Positions 27,561 to 40,620 of a DNA stretch of 64,000 nucleotides are shown here, piece by piece. The DNA comes from Aphelocoma coerulescens (Eukaryota; Chordata; Aves; Passeriformes; Corvidae). Every line of letters starts with the position of its first letter. Within the stretch, counting starts at the first letter, position 1. The translations under genes and the position numbers were made by a program. The notes beneath the pieces were generated by a model that did not search any database, was not told the DNA's origin, and saw only the letters and a program-made list of their open reading frames with translations. The stretch lies in the NCBI RefSeq assembly GCF_041296385.1, contig NC_091017.1, positions 48,420,214 through 48,484,213 of the forward strand. Direction: 5' to 3'.

Positions 27561-29911
27561 TACTCCATACAGACAAACACAGAAACAAAACCCAAATAAA
27601 TTCTTACAGGTTGAGATAATGGATCAATGACAGCAAGAATAATTTCTGTCACTTATTTTTAGGATGATATAGATGCATTTGAAAGGCAACAAATCCAAAC
27701 AGTTCCACATACAGTTGGAGAAGCCATTATCTCCACTTAATAATATACTTCACTGAGCTTCTAAATGGTTAGAAAATTGTTGAAAATTTGTACGCCAGAA
27801 AACCTGATGCCATGAAGGAAACTCCTGCTGTCTTATTCCCCACTGAGACCAGAGGCTGAATGCAAGAGTTCACATGGGAAAGTTTTCATTTGTTTTCTTT
27901 CCACTAGATCTCAGATGTCTCCAACTTGTTCTTTGCCAAGAATATGAAACAAACCCAAACTAAGGACAGTTTGTGGTTTGCCCACCACACTCTGAGTATA
28001 TGAAAAGTGCAGCATTTGTTGAATGCCCTTACAGTGAAAGAGCCTTACAGATTTATTTAGAATTTTGAGACACATCTGTCTCCTTCAGATGCAAAGATTT
28101 AAAACAAGAAGCAAGACTTATGCAAACATAATTGATGAATCAGTCATAAAGCTTAAAACAATAGCTGTGCTAAATTAATTCCCACTTGATCCCAGTGATG
28201 TTCACCAGGCATCAATAAGGATACTTTAAATATAAGCCTTGTTAAATATTTTGGTATCCATCAAAACACATGATGGAAATCTGTGCAGCAAGGCATGAAA
28301 GAAAGGGAAAGGCAAAATTCTCGAGTCTATAAAACTTCTGGCAAAGAGCCACAGAATCATATCACCAACACAAGAGGAGAGAGTACTTCCAGCAGTGGTT
28401 CACAGGTCAGAAGGGTTCTCCACAGACTCCATGGTTTTCAGGGCTGACTTGAGCAGTTGTTTGTGTATTCAGGTGATTTCTTCCTGCCATTATTTTGGAT
28501 TACCAGAATGGATTTGATTACCATGGCACTGCTGTGGACTACATAGTACAGCTCCAGCACAAAGACTCTGCTTGAGTGAGACTCTGCTTTTAAGAGTCAA
28601 CCAAAACCTTCCTATGTAACACCTGAGAGAATTACCGAGATCTCAATAGAAAAAAAGAGTCATAGTCAGTGATGCATTTTTTCTACTGTGAACTTTAAAA
28701 GCAATTTTTATACATTTCCATAAATTTCCCAAATTCCTGCAAATTTAAAATGTCAATGTGATATAAAAAGTCAAAAAACTTTTTCATCATTTAATATTAA
28801 AAAAAAAAACCCAGACAAAAACCAACCCCCAAACAAAACCTGTCAGGACAACTTTTCACGTCATTATTAGCCTCTACAGCTTTTCAGTGCATCCTCTCTG
28901 GGAAAAAAAATTTCTAGATTTAAATCCCTCTAAAGGTTAAGAGAGCACATGATCTCAGGGCTACAATATGAACTGTAATAATATAGCACACGGCATAGTG
29001 AATTAAAGAATCTCCTGAACAGTGATCTCATAACTAAGACTGCAGAAAAAACCTACAGAAGAGCTGCATTCAGCTAGATGACTCCATGTATTTTACTAGG
29101 GGTAAGAAGTAGATCAAAATATTTCATGTTTTTCTTAAACTGCCTATGTACTCCTCTAACAGTAGGACAAAATCTGTCCTCAGTTATACTACTGGAAAAT
29201 CACTCATTTCATGGACTTTGATGTATTGGAAATTCCACTGGCAGAGTTGAGGGCAGCACTTGGCGAGTATATCCTAATTCAGAGGCAGCATCTATGACCT
29301 ATAATAGCTTTTCCTAGAGAATGGCTGGGAACCTCTGTTGATACTATATAGTGGCACAAGTGTTTTCCCAAGTTGTTTCATAAGAAAAGTGATTTGAAAA
29401 AAACCCATTCAAATCAAATAATCTTTTCAACTTCAACTCTTCCATTTGAACAGATGCTAGGAAAGAAGTAAACTGGGATTTTTGAAGGGGTTAAAATTAA
29501 ATTTTCTTTCCTCTTCACTCAGTCTTCCCATTCCTAGATTTTCTGTAAAGCACTTGAGCTCTAACACTACCTAACAAGCTAAATGTTACTGTTTTATTAA
29601 TAGTAATATCATACCACTGTGCTGTGACAGTATATTTAAACCAGTTTCCTAAGCCCAAAGCATAGAATAATGGTAATTAAAAAACAAGTTTATGCACTAT
29701 TGTTAGCTCTCAGTCTGAAGATTTATTACAGTACTGCACCATTAAAATGCCTGCTATCATCCTGAAACACATCATCAAAGTAGGTCAGGCATGTCTAGTT
29801 CTGAGATGGACATATTTCAGAATGTAAGTTTCCCTCAGTTAATACAGTTAAGGAACTTGTGGGCCGGGCAAAAAGAACAGCTTATATACAACAGTGATAC
29901 TTTGTTCCACC

Positions 29912-29929
29912 AAAAAAAAAAAAAAAAAA
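29912..29929. repeat. A18 homopolymer
   Basis: Eighteen consecutive A residues. No AATAAA lies 10-30 bases upstream, so I do not read it as the tail of a retroposed mRNA. Confidence 0.9.
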
Positions 29930-30680
29930 GTGGAAATAAACCTTTTTTGGGTTTTTTTTTCCATTAAAGCAGGGAGAAAATGTTGACATCCATCAAAATC
30001 CTTTGAATTTATTCTAGGATTTTAAAATGAACCTGATCTTCTTAAATGCTCATATCCTACTTAGGCAGTTTCAAAATCCTTCCCTCATGCACAGAGAAGC
30101 TGACAGATTGACAATGTAATGACTTGAATCTTTTATTCCCCAAACAAGAACACCACAGGCAAGGGATGAGGCCAAGACTTTTCACTCTTTCTTTTGTGTG
30201 CTTCAACCCTCACCTGGAGGGAGCACTCAGTAGTAGAAAGGACATTTTATCTTGCAAACCAGTGTGATTTTCAATCTTTTTATTAGCAAGGGAGTGAACA
30301 TACAGAATTTTCTACATTTTCTAAAAATATTGGTTTGTAGTGATCCTGAGCAGAAGACCATTGTATATAGAAGAGTTAGGGAGCCACAAAACACTTAACC
30401 TGGGTAGGATGACACCTGTGCTGTGCAGTGTTGTGCTGTGCCACATGTAGATTTTAGCCTCCAGGTCAGTGTGTGCTGGAAAAATCTCTCGCCTGCAGTG
30501 TAACCTCATCCTGCTCATTATAGAGGAGGATTCTGCAGGCAACTCCCCTCTGGTTCCAGCAATTACACCTCCTGCATCACCTTCCCTTTATCTAAAAGGG
30601 CAGCAAAAAGTTGTCATGCAAACAATCTCTCGTTTGACTTTAAAAATGATGGATGGAACTATTGTCCAGTAAGAAAATCG

Positions 30681-30732
30681 AATAATAGCTCAAATAATAG
30701 CTCAAAATAATAAAATCAAATAATAGCTCAAA
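30681..30732. repeat. Three-copy AATAATAGCTCAAA repeat
   Basis: The unit AATAATAGCTCAAA occurs at 30681-30694, 30693-30706 (overlapping by two bases) and 30719-30732. It sits about 115 bp upstream of the CR1 fragment and looks like local slippage rather than part of CR1. Confidence 0.85.
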
Positions 30733-30848
30733 ATAGGGTAACTCTTTCTACAGACAGGGCCTGCGTGATGTGCTGCAGGCTGGTGGGAGGCACATTTGGT
30801 GCAGCACAGCTCAGGCTTCCCAGCATCTGAAGGGACATAAGTTTATAA

Positions 30849-31219
30849 GAAAGGCAATAAAGCTGGTGAAAGGACAAGATTTATGAAAAGTGTCTAAAAG
30901 GACAACTACCTGAAAGGAGGTTGTAGTGAGGTGGGGGTTGGACTTCTCTCCCAAGTAACAACTGACAGGATGAGAAATGACCTCAAGTTGCACCAGGGGA
31001 GGCTTAAATTGGATATTAGGAAAAATTCTTCACTGAAAGGCTGGTCAAGCATTAGAACAGGCTGTCCAGGGAAGTGGTGGAATGACCATCCCTGGAAGTG
31101 TTCAAAAAAGTCCAGATGTGCTCCTTAGGAATGTGGTTTAGTGATGAAGTGTTAGGTTAACAGTTGGAATCAACGGTCTCTGAAGTCTTTTCCAACCTGA
31201 AGGATTCTGTGATTCTATT
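30849..31219 (+). mobile_element. CR1 LINE 3' end, 5'-truncated, with internal deletion
   Basis: CR1 is the main non-LTR retrotransposon of birds and inserts as 5'-truncated copies with no poly-A tail. Here the order of blocks follows the CR1 3' end: GCAATAAAGCTGGTGAAAGG near 30853, CAACTACCTGAAAGGAGG from 30903, GGATATTAGGAAAAATTCTT near 31012, TTTCCAACCTGAAGGATTC near 31190, and finally the octamers ATTCTGTG (31204-31211) and ATTCTATT (31212-31219), which are the diagnostic CR1 terminus. Between about 30890 and 30902 some 70-90 bp normally present (the block reading GGGGTTGTT.AGCCTGGAGAA) is missing, so the copy has an internal deletion. It holds no functional open frame; the frame at 30931-31128 is a by-product. 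Confidence 0.95.
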
Positions 31220-34200
31220 ATTATCTATACTATTCTCTCTTTCATCATGTTGTCTCTAACAAATAGTATTTTAAATGATACTTGAATGATACAGATTTTA
31301 TAGAGTCTGATTTCCTTTCTTATTTGACATCATAACTAACACTTCCTGGTGCAAAACGCTATTCTTTTGAGGTGTGAGATTTAAAGACAATTCTCAGCAT
31401 TTATTTACAATTTCAGGTAGGAGTACTACTTTTCTCACTTAACACATATTGCTGTAGAACAAGTACGAAATTAGTGTGTAGGGGAAAATAATCTCTAATT
31501 AATGGATCTTTAATTAATTAAGCTAATCTAATTAATCTGCAGTTTTGCTTTGACTTTTCTGCAACACCAGATCTTCTAATCTTGTCTTAGATATATAATT
31601 CTTACAAGGCAGTGGTGCAAGAAATACAAGAATACAATGGTGCAAGAAGACAGGTTGATAGAATGAAAATGGAAGAAATAGATAAGAAATGTGCAGCACC
31701 GAAATTGGCTACAGGTGAAGTTCTGCCTTGAGGATTTTCATTGGAACCTGTATCTAAATAGACAAAAATGATACATTATCACCTGAGGCAGAATCAAAAG
31801 AATATTGCAAGTATTTTTAAGCCACTAGTTTAAAATAGGTGTTTTGAAAGAGTACAAGGACAGCTCAATCACCCCTTGCTATAAAAAGTCCAAAGAAACT
31901 TCTCTTTTTTATTTCAAGAACATTGCACAGAGACAGATGAAAGTTTATAGTATAACACCTAAAAGAGAAACGGGCTATGTATCAACACTTCCAATAGAAT
32001 CCAAACAAGAAAAATAAGAGATCTCTGCTGAGAAAAACAGAAAATAAACAAACAGGCAAATATATCTGCCAAGGTCTTCTGGGACTATATTAATATTACT
32101 CATCTGAGGAGTAATGACTCCTCCTGCCCCAAAGTAGAACTATTCACATAAAAAATACTAGGAAAAGGGAATCTTAAAAAGATACCTAAACAGAGTACTT
32201 GACCACAAAGCTGTAACTAAGGATAAGACCAGGTCCACAAAAACATCCTGTCCTGAGACACATACTTAATGGCCAAGTCTCTCTCTTTACTATTTTCCTC
32301 AATACTTTGGTTTGGCCAGTTAAATTGTCAGATACATTTAGGGAGAAAAAACACACCCAAAACACTCTGCCATTTCCAAGATTTCCTCCATATTTTACAA
32401 CTTTATTTTTAGCCAGCTACTATTGTGTTCTGACAGGAATAGTCTCAGCATAAAAAATGAGAACTGTAAAAACAGAAGCAAGTACCAATGACTTTATGAA
32501 AAAACAGCATTTTTGAGGAACTTCAAGAAAGGGTGATAGAACACCATTTCAGGGTCTAGGCTGCAATGGGACAATGATTATTCCCAGATCCTGAGGAACG
32601 GAAAGTTCACAGTTTGTGCTTAACAATGCAGTAAAAAAGGCCAAATGTGGGAGAACGTGCAACTCAAAATGAAACCAATGTGAATAAGTCAGTTTTGCTG
32701 ACTCTTAACCAAGACAGACAAGAAGAAACATGACAAAGAATCCAAAATGATATCTGAAAATTTTCTCAAAGTCAGAGCAGAGAGAAAACAGTCTCTGCAC
32801 TACAAGAAAGGTAAGAGAAGAAAGAGTATTTGGGGAAAAAGACAAGATTGGCAGTGTATATTATTACTATGTAGTGTTCAAAAACACCCGTCAAGTTTGA
32901 AAAATCTGGAAGGAAAATTACTATAGTGGGAAAACTTCTTCATGGGGAATGATGGGCATTATTGCCTTGGAGGCAGTATCAGTCTTAAAGAAAAGCAAAT
33001 ATTGAATTGAAGCTGGCAACAAGAATACAAGGCCATAAATTGCCAGAATAGTGCTACCTAAACTGAAAGAGAAGACTGAACTAAGGTAAAAGAACTATCT
33101 TCTCCAACATGAACTGAGCATATGCACATGTGAAAGATGAAAATAGACATCTGTTAAAATTTTACCTAGGAAAAGTGCCTGTCTGAAGGGTATTCAGCAC
33201 AACCACCAGCTTTCTTTCATTGGAATTGTGCAAAAATTTTATAATTGAGAGAGTCAAAGAAAAATCTTACATGGGAAAGGGAGTACTTAGTCGAGTGGAT
33301 AATGTCCAGAATGTGTATAGCTACTACATTAGTCACACCTCAGGAAATGTCTCACTTGCCCTAGGAATATGGCTAGACAAGCTCAAAGCAAGAAATGAAA
33401 ACTAACAGAAGGTAAACACTCATGATACAAAATAAAAGGAAAAAAAAAAACAATACCAGAAATTCTCATGTCTATATTGACTTAAAGAAGTAGCGTTCTT
33501 ATATATGAAGTGAATATTTTCCACTACCTACAAGAGGGGAAAATTCTAGAAGAATTGCTTGACACTAAATATTTTCCTATACCTCTTACATCTGCAGTAG
33601 TCTGGCATGTGTCTCTAAAACACATAGCACATGTATACATGGTGCATATTCAACATTCTCTTTCCAGTATGCTCTTTCTCAAACTGCCATTTGGTTTACA
33701 TCCATCAATAAGTCTGTTTTAGCAGAAAGCACACATATTTTTCGAGGGCTAGGGTATTTGAACATCTGTATAGGTGACATTTTGACATGAAGTTGGAGTA
33801 AAGGGGGAAAAGTATATGACCAGAGGCTTCAGTTTTAGAAAGAACTCAAGCTGTCAGGTTACACCTATGTTAAACAAAATACAACTTTATTCTATGTAAG
33901 TAACAGTTCCAAGAACAATTACCACAGCAAGAGGACTGGTAAACAATAAATAAAATTAAGGCTATTACAAGTATCACTTGCTCAAAAGACAATAAGATGA
34001 ACAAAGATTTCCCAAGTATTGTGAATCATGTACGGAAAACTACATTTCATCTAAGAATGTCAATCCACAGAAAGAGCTACTACTATGTCACAATGACATA
34101 AAATAAAATTTTTAAATTAACTTTTCGAGAAACTTGGGTAATGAAATTTAAAAGTTCCAGTCTTGAAGGACTAAAAGTATTCTGCAAATCAACTTGTTCC

Positions 34201-34566
34201 CAGTTGCTTCCAAAATCACTGACATAGTTCCCCTACTGTAGTAGGATCCTAGCACTTCACATACACTAACAGAGCTGAACATCAGTGCTCCCAAATCAAC
34301 AAGAGAGGAGGCCACCAACTTTTATCTGTACATGTAAGAAATCTAAACTGTATGTAGGAAGAACTTCTAGACATATAAATACTAGTCCTTCTCACTCCCA
34401 TGCAGGGAAATGATAAAATGAGGTACATAAAATAAGAGCTTACTAAAAATTTAGTACTCTTGTCTGTGGTTACTAATGTTAAATGATGGAAAGGTGCCAC
34501 CAAGGCATGGGTTGTTACCTGCTGACATTCTGCTCAGGATAAAGCAGGAAATGAGAACAGTAGATG

Positions 34567-34589
34567 TTTATCAATAACTTATTGATAAA
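34567..34589. repeat. 23-bp perfect palindrome
   Basis: TTTATCAATAA (34567-34577) and TTATTGATAAA (34579-34589) are perfect inverted 11-bp arms around a single C. Each arm contains ATCAATA, resembling sites for ONECUT/HNF6-type factors, but no binding can be claimed. Confidence 0.9.
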
Positions 34590-37500
34590 GTTATATTTAA
34601 AATTATACATTGCAAAAATGTGGGTCATTAAATGTTCAAATCATTACACTTACATGGAAAAAAAGTAGGTCACACACAATTTTAGGAGCAAAAACTCAAA
34701 AAAGCTCTGTTTTGCTGAGGTTCCCATTACATGACAATGAGATAATTGAGTACATAGCTGATGCAAAAAAACACCACCTCTTGTTTCTTGTCATGCTTTA
34801 ATGACACTTCCAATCCTAAACATTTGCTGTTAACAACAAAGCATTGAGCTTATATCTAAAATCTGCCATTTTCTTTAATAAATGGCAGTCTGATTGGCAG
34901 TCAGGAAAAAAATGAAGACTGCTAAAAAACTTCTTTTACAATTTTACTTCAATTAATTAAGCTATCAGAAGCTCTCCCTACTTTATAAATATAGTAGAAA
35001 TTGTATTACAGATCAAGATTTGCTGTTGCCCTCTAAAATACACTGCAATTGTGCAGTGAAGATGTTATCTTTCTGAGTGTCTTATCAAGAGTTTCAGTGG
35101 GAAGTTCCAGGCATAAAAAAATATGTTTATGATCCAGCCTATGTTAGAGCCTGAGCAACAATGAATTCCAGTTTAGGAGATTTTAATTTGAATTCTAGAT
35201 CCACTCACATTCTTCTTTAAAGCTGATGAAACTAAAGAACCTCCTAAAAATTTCAATAATATGACCTTATATCATTTTATTTTACATAACACGTTTTTAT
35301 ATTTGTTTAAGATTCCAGAGGGCTTTTTTTTCCTTACACAGATACATCATGGCCTTCTTTCTGAGTCTGACTTTTAAAACAAAGCTCTACACAAAGATAA
35401 AGGAATATATAGAGTTTCCTATAATTATGCCACTAAGATTGTTTCCACAGAGGCCTTTCCTTCTCATGGAAATACTCTGATCCAAATAGACAAACATCAG
35501 TTTTCCAGACAGAGAAAACTGGATCACCCAGCATTTCATTAAACCACTGAAGGAAAGAGATTATGGGTAGGAAGAGCTGGAGACATAGTCACATGTTCGA
35601 AGGAGGAGCACAGATGCTTCCAGTAGCAGTCAAAGAAATTCCAAAGTGAGAGGAAAATAGAGAGTTTAAATTTATATATCTTAAATTCACAATGGACCAT
35701 TATGGTCATAGCATAACCTTGTCTACACTGCAGGTTGCAGAAACTGCTGCAATAACCTTATCTCTGAATTTACAATGTCTGTATTCATGGCAACATCTTA
35801 TCTACCCTCTCCCTCACACACACACTTAAAAAAAGCACACAACCCCCTTCACAGTTGTCCTCTGCTAAGTTCTTGATTTGGCAGCACAAACTGCAGTTAT
35901 CCAAACCAAGAGATTTTTTGTGGAATTGCGGCAGTTAAACAATTTTAAAGCATTTCCTGACTTCCTTTCCTCTCCCTGACTTTCATCTAATTAACTGCTA
36001 GAGCTAGTTTTCTATTTAACTTCAGAGGATCTTAACAGATATGAGCAATCAAAAGATGATTAATAGCCATTAGTATGACTCTTCCAGAGCTATTATAAAC
36101 ATTTATGTCTGGATTTGTAATGATCATTCACTACTAAGACTTGGGGGGAAAAAAAGAGTCAATTTTTCTGTTACACTTAAATACTCAGAATCCAGAAATA
36201 ATTATTTCCAGATTTCTCCAGAAACAATGGTAATGAAGAGCCTACTGTGTTTGATATTGAAGATGTTTGTATTTTCCCAGTATACTGAGGGGTAAGGGGT
36301 ACCAAGCAACTAAAGAAAAAAATAAAAAGCCAGCAAGAATGAGTGAGAGAGGGAGAATGAGACAAAGACTTTCTATTTTAACATTTTAGAAGTGTACATG
36401 CTCTTTGGCATGCAAATAACTTCTCTGAGGAGATTAGGTGAGTCACTGGGTTTTTCCCTAGAATATGTTCTTTGTAGCAAAGACAAAACACTTCACCATT
36501 AACAAAAATGACCCAGAATGTCCATGAAAATTCAATGTACTGTTGGCATAAATCTCAAGTAAGCACCCTGCTAGGAACTACTGATTAGATATAATGTAGG
36601 AAAACAAGTATTTTGAGCAGTTTCTGCCAATGCATTTCTTACACAACTTAATGTGCAAACATTGCTGGCCCATTACTGCTAAGAAATGAGGAATTTTAAG
36701 GACTATTAAACACTCTGCAAATAGATCAGCTGAAAGTTTTTCAGCACAGGTGTTCTTATAATTAGGTAACACTGGAAAAATGCAATGTTCAATGGTCCTT
36801 GTACTTTGCCCTTTTTCCTGTGTAGGGATGAATATTACCATTCATAATTAACCAAAATCTCTGTTCCAATAGAAATAAACATTGAGTGTAAAAGAGTTAA
36901 ACTTTATTTTTATACAATTTAAAACTAACATTTTTTTATAATCAGCTGTATATTATTTAATTCATACTTAAATTTACCAGCTTTTACTGGAAACAAAAGT
37001 GCTAAGATACTGGGAAGAGCCTGTTGGGGTTTTTCCCCATTTCATCTAACCAGAATGAGTCCCGGAAGCACAGAAAATGTTACTATTTCATATTTGCTAC
37101 TATAACCTTGTTATTACAAAGGACACAAGTTAGTCCCTGGAATATTAAAAGGGTTATTAGAGATCCTTTTAAAAAATAATAAAATTAATCACATAGTGAT
37201 TCCTTGCAGAAAAACATAGAATTTGTAGTTTCTATGAGCCTTGACAGTAGTCATGAGGTCTAACAAAAATTTCAGGCCTGAAATGTTGGTGAATATTCAG
37301 TGAACCTGCTTCCAGACAGCTAAAGTTTCAGTGGATTTACAAACATATATTTTTTTGTTCAAGTAAAATTATTCGTTAGAGTTATTTACTTATTAAACAG
37401 CTACCAAACAGAGACAGAACAATTTCTTTCTCAAACAGTTTGTAATGCATGTGTTTACATTCTGGTAGTGGGATCACTAGTACTTTTATTTAATCAAGGG

Positions 37501-38444
37501 AGTAGCTATGTTTTGGAAATTATTACAGAACTGTGAGGTTAAAGTAGTTAGCTCTGCAAAGGTACAAATATCCTGAAAAAATATACATGTAGAAGATAAC
37601 TTGTTCAAATGAATTCCACATGAAAGAACATAAAAGGCTTTCATGCTTTGTTTTGAAATTTGGTAGGAGAGATTGAGGAGAGGAATTTCAGGAGTGGGGG
37701 TGGTGTGTGAATACATATTACACACCTTTGATAGCTGTTAAAGGAGGATATTACCTGTAGCTGATACATGTTAGTAAGAAAAAGCATTTTTCTCAGCATG
37801 TGTTTGAAATTCTGCAATTCAAAACTACATTTAAAGATATTGGAAATGGTCAAATAGAATAAGAAAAAGTGAACTTAAGCAGAAAGAAGCCTATTTAGTA
37901 ATTATAAACTTGTATGTTTCTGCATTTAAGATTAAATCAGAAGTCTGGAGATCTTACTTGAACTCCAGTGCAAAGGTGTTGGACTGTCTCTTCACTTCAA
38001 CACCTGTTACTTTAAAGTCACTGAGGACTGGCTTCAGAGTGAGGCTATGAGGATGCATCCTTGGAGGCATATGAGTAAGATATAAGCATGTATGCAAGTT
38101 AATGTGGAATATAATGTTCATATATACTGCAGCATATTTAATCACATCTATTCTATTGGGAAGACAGTGCAATGAAAAGGGGTTTTTCAGAGACCTGGTA
38201 CACAAGAAACACTGCAATACTTTGAGACATGCTTCAAGATATGCTGCTTTATACTTCCTCACAAAGTTCTGTGCTGCAGGAAATGTGATGAATTGTCCTG
38301 CTATTCAAGGACATATGAAAGGAGGTCCAACAGTCTCTCCTGCCTTTGAGCTCAGCACTGTGTTGCCAAGGAATCTTTGAGGATATGCTTATCCCAATGT
38401 AGACATTTGAGAGAATAAAAATAAGAGGAATAAAACCTTGATGT

Positions 38445-38476
38445 TATAATAATATATATAAATTATATATATATAC
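38445..38476. repeat. (AT)n tract
   Basis: TAATAATATATATA followed by AATTATATATATATA, almost purely A and T. A low-complexity microsatellite able to extrude as a cruciform. Confidence 0.8.
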
Positions 38477-38550
38477 TTTTTACCTACATTTATAATTTAA
38501 ACACTTAACTTTCCTGGGGGGTTATCCTGTTTGGGGATTATATTTAGGGC

Positions 38551-38645
38551 TTTTTGTTGGTTTGATTTGGCTTGGTTTGGTTTGGTTTAGTTTGTTTGTT
38601 TGTTTGTGGTTTTTTCAGGTTTTTTTGATGCTTGTTTGTGGCTTT
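38551..38645. repeat. (TTTGG)n/(TTTG)n T/G-rich repeat
   Basis: TTTGG pentamers pass into TTTG tetramers and then a less regular T/G-rich stretch, with almost no C or A on this strand. It is a decayed compound microsatellite. Confidence 0.8.
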
Positions 38646-40479
38646 GTTTGGGTTCTTTTTATATATAAAAAAGACCCCAAAGGAAATGGCAGGATGTCTC
38701 ACACCAATGTGAGATCACTTCAGAACTTTGTACATAGAAAATTAAACTGATTCACACATGTCATTGATTTGGGTTGTGCTTTCATGAATTGCAATGGATT
38801 TCAAGAAAGTAAGTGTGCCTGCAGTTATAGTATAAATAATAAACAATCCCCCAGAAACCAGTGCAGTTTCTTCTGTGCGAAGACAGGACGTGAAAGAGGA
38901 TGCAGACATATAATTTGCAAATAGATTAATATCTCCACTTGTGAAATTCATGAAATTCTTATTAGAAATCTAAAAACAATATGTAGACAAAGTAAATATC
39001 AAGGGGAGAAAATTATAAATGATAATATTCTTTTTGGTTAAACACCAAGAGATAAATCATCTTTCTGAAGGATAAACATGATGACAGAACCCATATGTAG
39101 TGGGTTTTGTAAATTTTATGGGGTAAAACCATTTGACTTACTGCAATATATTTGTGAAATTTAACTAAGCAGTTAGCTTTCAAGATCAAAACAGCTTGCA
39201 AGAAATTGAAGTCTTGCTTTATTTGCTATTCTCAAGTACTTACCTCCATAAAGGTCTCACAGAGGTACACAAGGAGGTACACTTTTTTTTTTCTTGTACA
39301 GAATCTATTCTTAGAGAGTGAAACAATCTATCCTTTTCAAACACAGACATATTGCAAACTTTAGGATGGGGAGGTGTAAAAGGAAAACCCTTAGTAAATT
39401 TTTTTAAATAGCAGAAAGTGCTATTAAACCTTAAAAAATTTTTGTATTTATTCATAGTTTTGTACACTTAATGACAATTCAGACACCCTTATGTTATATT
39501 ACCTTTGTATATAATAATGCACTAACCAGCCATGTGATACTGCATCAAAGAACAGTGTTGAAGAAAGTATCCAGTTTCTGTGCAAATGGTACAGCAATAG
39601 CACCACACCTGTGTGGTGGTAGGCAGAAATTTAATGGAATTAGAAGGGGATTTTGGTTTTGCCATGCAGAGAGTAAATCAGAGCCGTTCACAGGAAGAAA
39701 ATATTTGTTTCTCATCCTAATTACACCAACTGACTTGCAAGATGGTGGAGTGGGGCAGCTGACTCTTCAGCTTGCTTTCTCTAGAACTTACCTTCACACC
39801 ATAAGCAGTTACCTTATGGGATTTTCTGTGCAGTGGAGATCACACAGCTTAAATACCTCAGTCTCTTGATAACCTATTCTTAGATTTGAGAGGGAATTCC
39901 CAGTCCTGTCCCATAAAAAATCCTTGATTTTCTTGCTTGAGTTCATATTACAAGTTTAAACCCTAGTCTTTATGCTTAATTAAATTCTAAGTGACTATGT
40001 GATCTTTTCTTTTGTTGTCCAACTTGGGATCCAGACACCTGACAGATTGAAGCAGTTCAAGAAAAAATAAGGTAGAAATGGATCCATTAAGATGAAAAAA
40101 GAGAAGTAGGTTTTTATGTTTCTGGGAGTTGAGACATGCATCATGTATACTCAAAATCATGAGTGGGAAAAGAGATTAGTGCTGCAGAGCTGGATCCTCA
40201 CTCCTTGTCTGTTCAAGAGATGTATGGGCCCACAAGCTATCTTCACAATTCTCATAAGCCAAAAACATTTCCACCGTCCTATAACAATACTAGACCTGTA
40301 GTTGTGACTTTTCTTATAGGAATGATGATGTGCTGTGAGAGAGCTGAAGAGCATAACAAAAGTCAAACTGATTTAGTGAAATCACAAATGATACTAGACA
40401 GTGTAGCATGCTCCCTGTGTCATAAAATTGGCAAAATCATAAATAACCAACACAGGATGCATGTGGAACTGATGGAACA

Positions 40480-40620
40480 AGCCACAGAAATGACCAGAAG
40501 GCTGGAGCACCTCTCCTATGAAGACAGCTTGAGAGACTTGGGGTTGTTCAGCCTGGAGAAGAGAAAGCTCCAGGAAGACCTAATAGCACATTTCAGTACT
40601 TAAGCAGGGACAACAAACAC
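40480..40620 (+). mobile_element. CR1 LINE fragment, truncated at both ends
   Basis: The segment contains the well-conserved CR1 block GGCTGGAGCACCTCTCCTAT (from 40500), then GGGGTTGTTCAGCCTGGAGA (from 40540), followed by the CR1-like AAGACCTAATAGCA. In its reading frame it gives LEHLSYEDSLRDLGLFSLEK, the usual translation of this CR1 region. Similarity fades after about 40620 and the terminal octamers are absent, so the 3' end has been lost as well as the 5' end. It is part of an apparent 146-codon open frame (40163-40603) that begins in unrelated unique sequence and should not be read as a gene. Confidence 0.88.

Larger units (their letters stand above)
21171..30680. other. AT-rich non-coding DNA, no gene seen
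   Basis: Contains the ATAAA repeat (24705-24760), an AAAC-type repeat (27544-27560), an 18-base A-run (29912-29929) and one isolated textbook donor (CTACAG/GTAAGT at 26098). The 132 bp between an acceptor-like site ending at 25965 and that donor is closed in the frames I checked, so at most it would be a non-coding exon. No recognised transposon. Confidence 0.6.
31220..40479. other. AT-rich non-coding DNA, no gene seen
   Basis: Contains a cluster of TAATTA/ATTAAT motifs (31494-31540), a 23-bp palindrome (34567-34589), an AT dinucleotide tract (38445-38476) and a GTTT-rich tract (38551-38645). One open frame of 132 codons (39471-39869) has no recognisable domain. No transposon is recognised. 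Confidence 0.6.

Noticed and set aside
29912..29929. A18 run as the tail of a processed pseudogene
   Set aside because: No AATAAA signal sits at the right distance upstream and the preceding sequence shows no coding remnant or target-site duplication.
37954..38262. 102-codon minus-strand frame overlapping a 92-codon plus-strand frame
   Set aside because: Mutually overlapping frames in AT-rich DNA with no recognisable protein features.
38445..38660. AT tract followed by T/G-rich tract as a possible origin or matrix-attachment element
   Set aside because: Simple microsatellite decay explains both tracts, and nothing specific supports another role.
40163..40603. 146-codon open frame on the plus strand
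   Set aside because: Its last part is the translated CR1 fragment (from about 40480) and its first part is unique sequence with no protein similarity I recognise. It is a chance fusion of frames.
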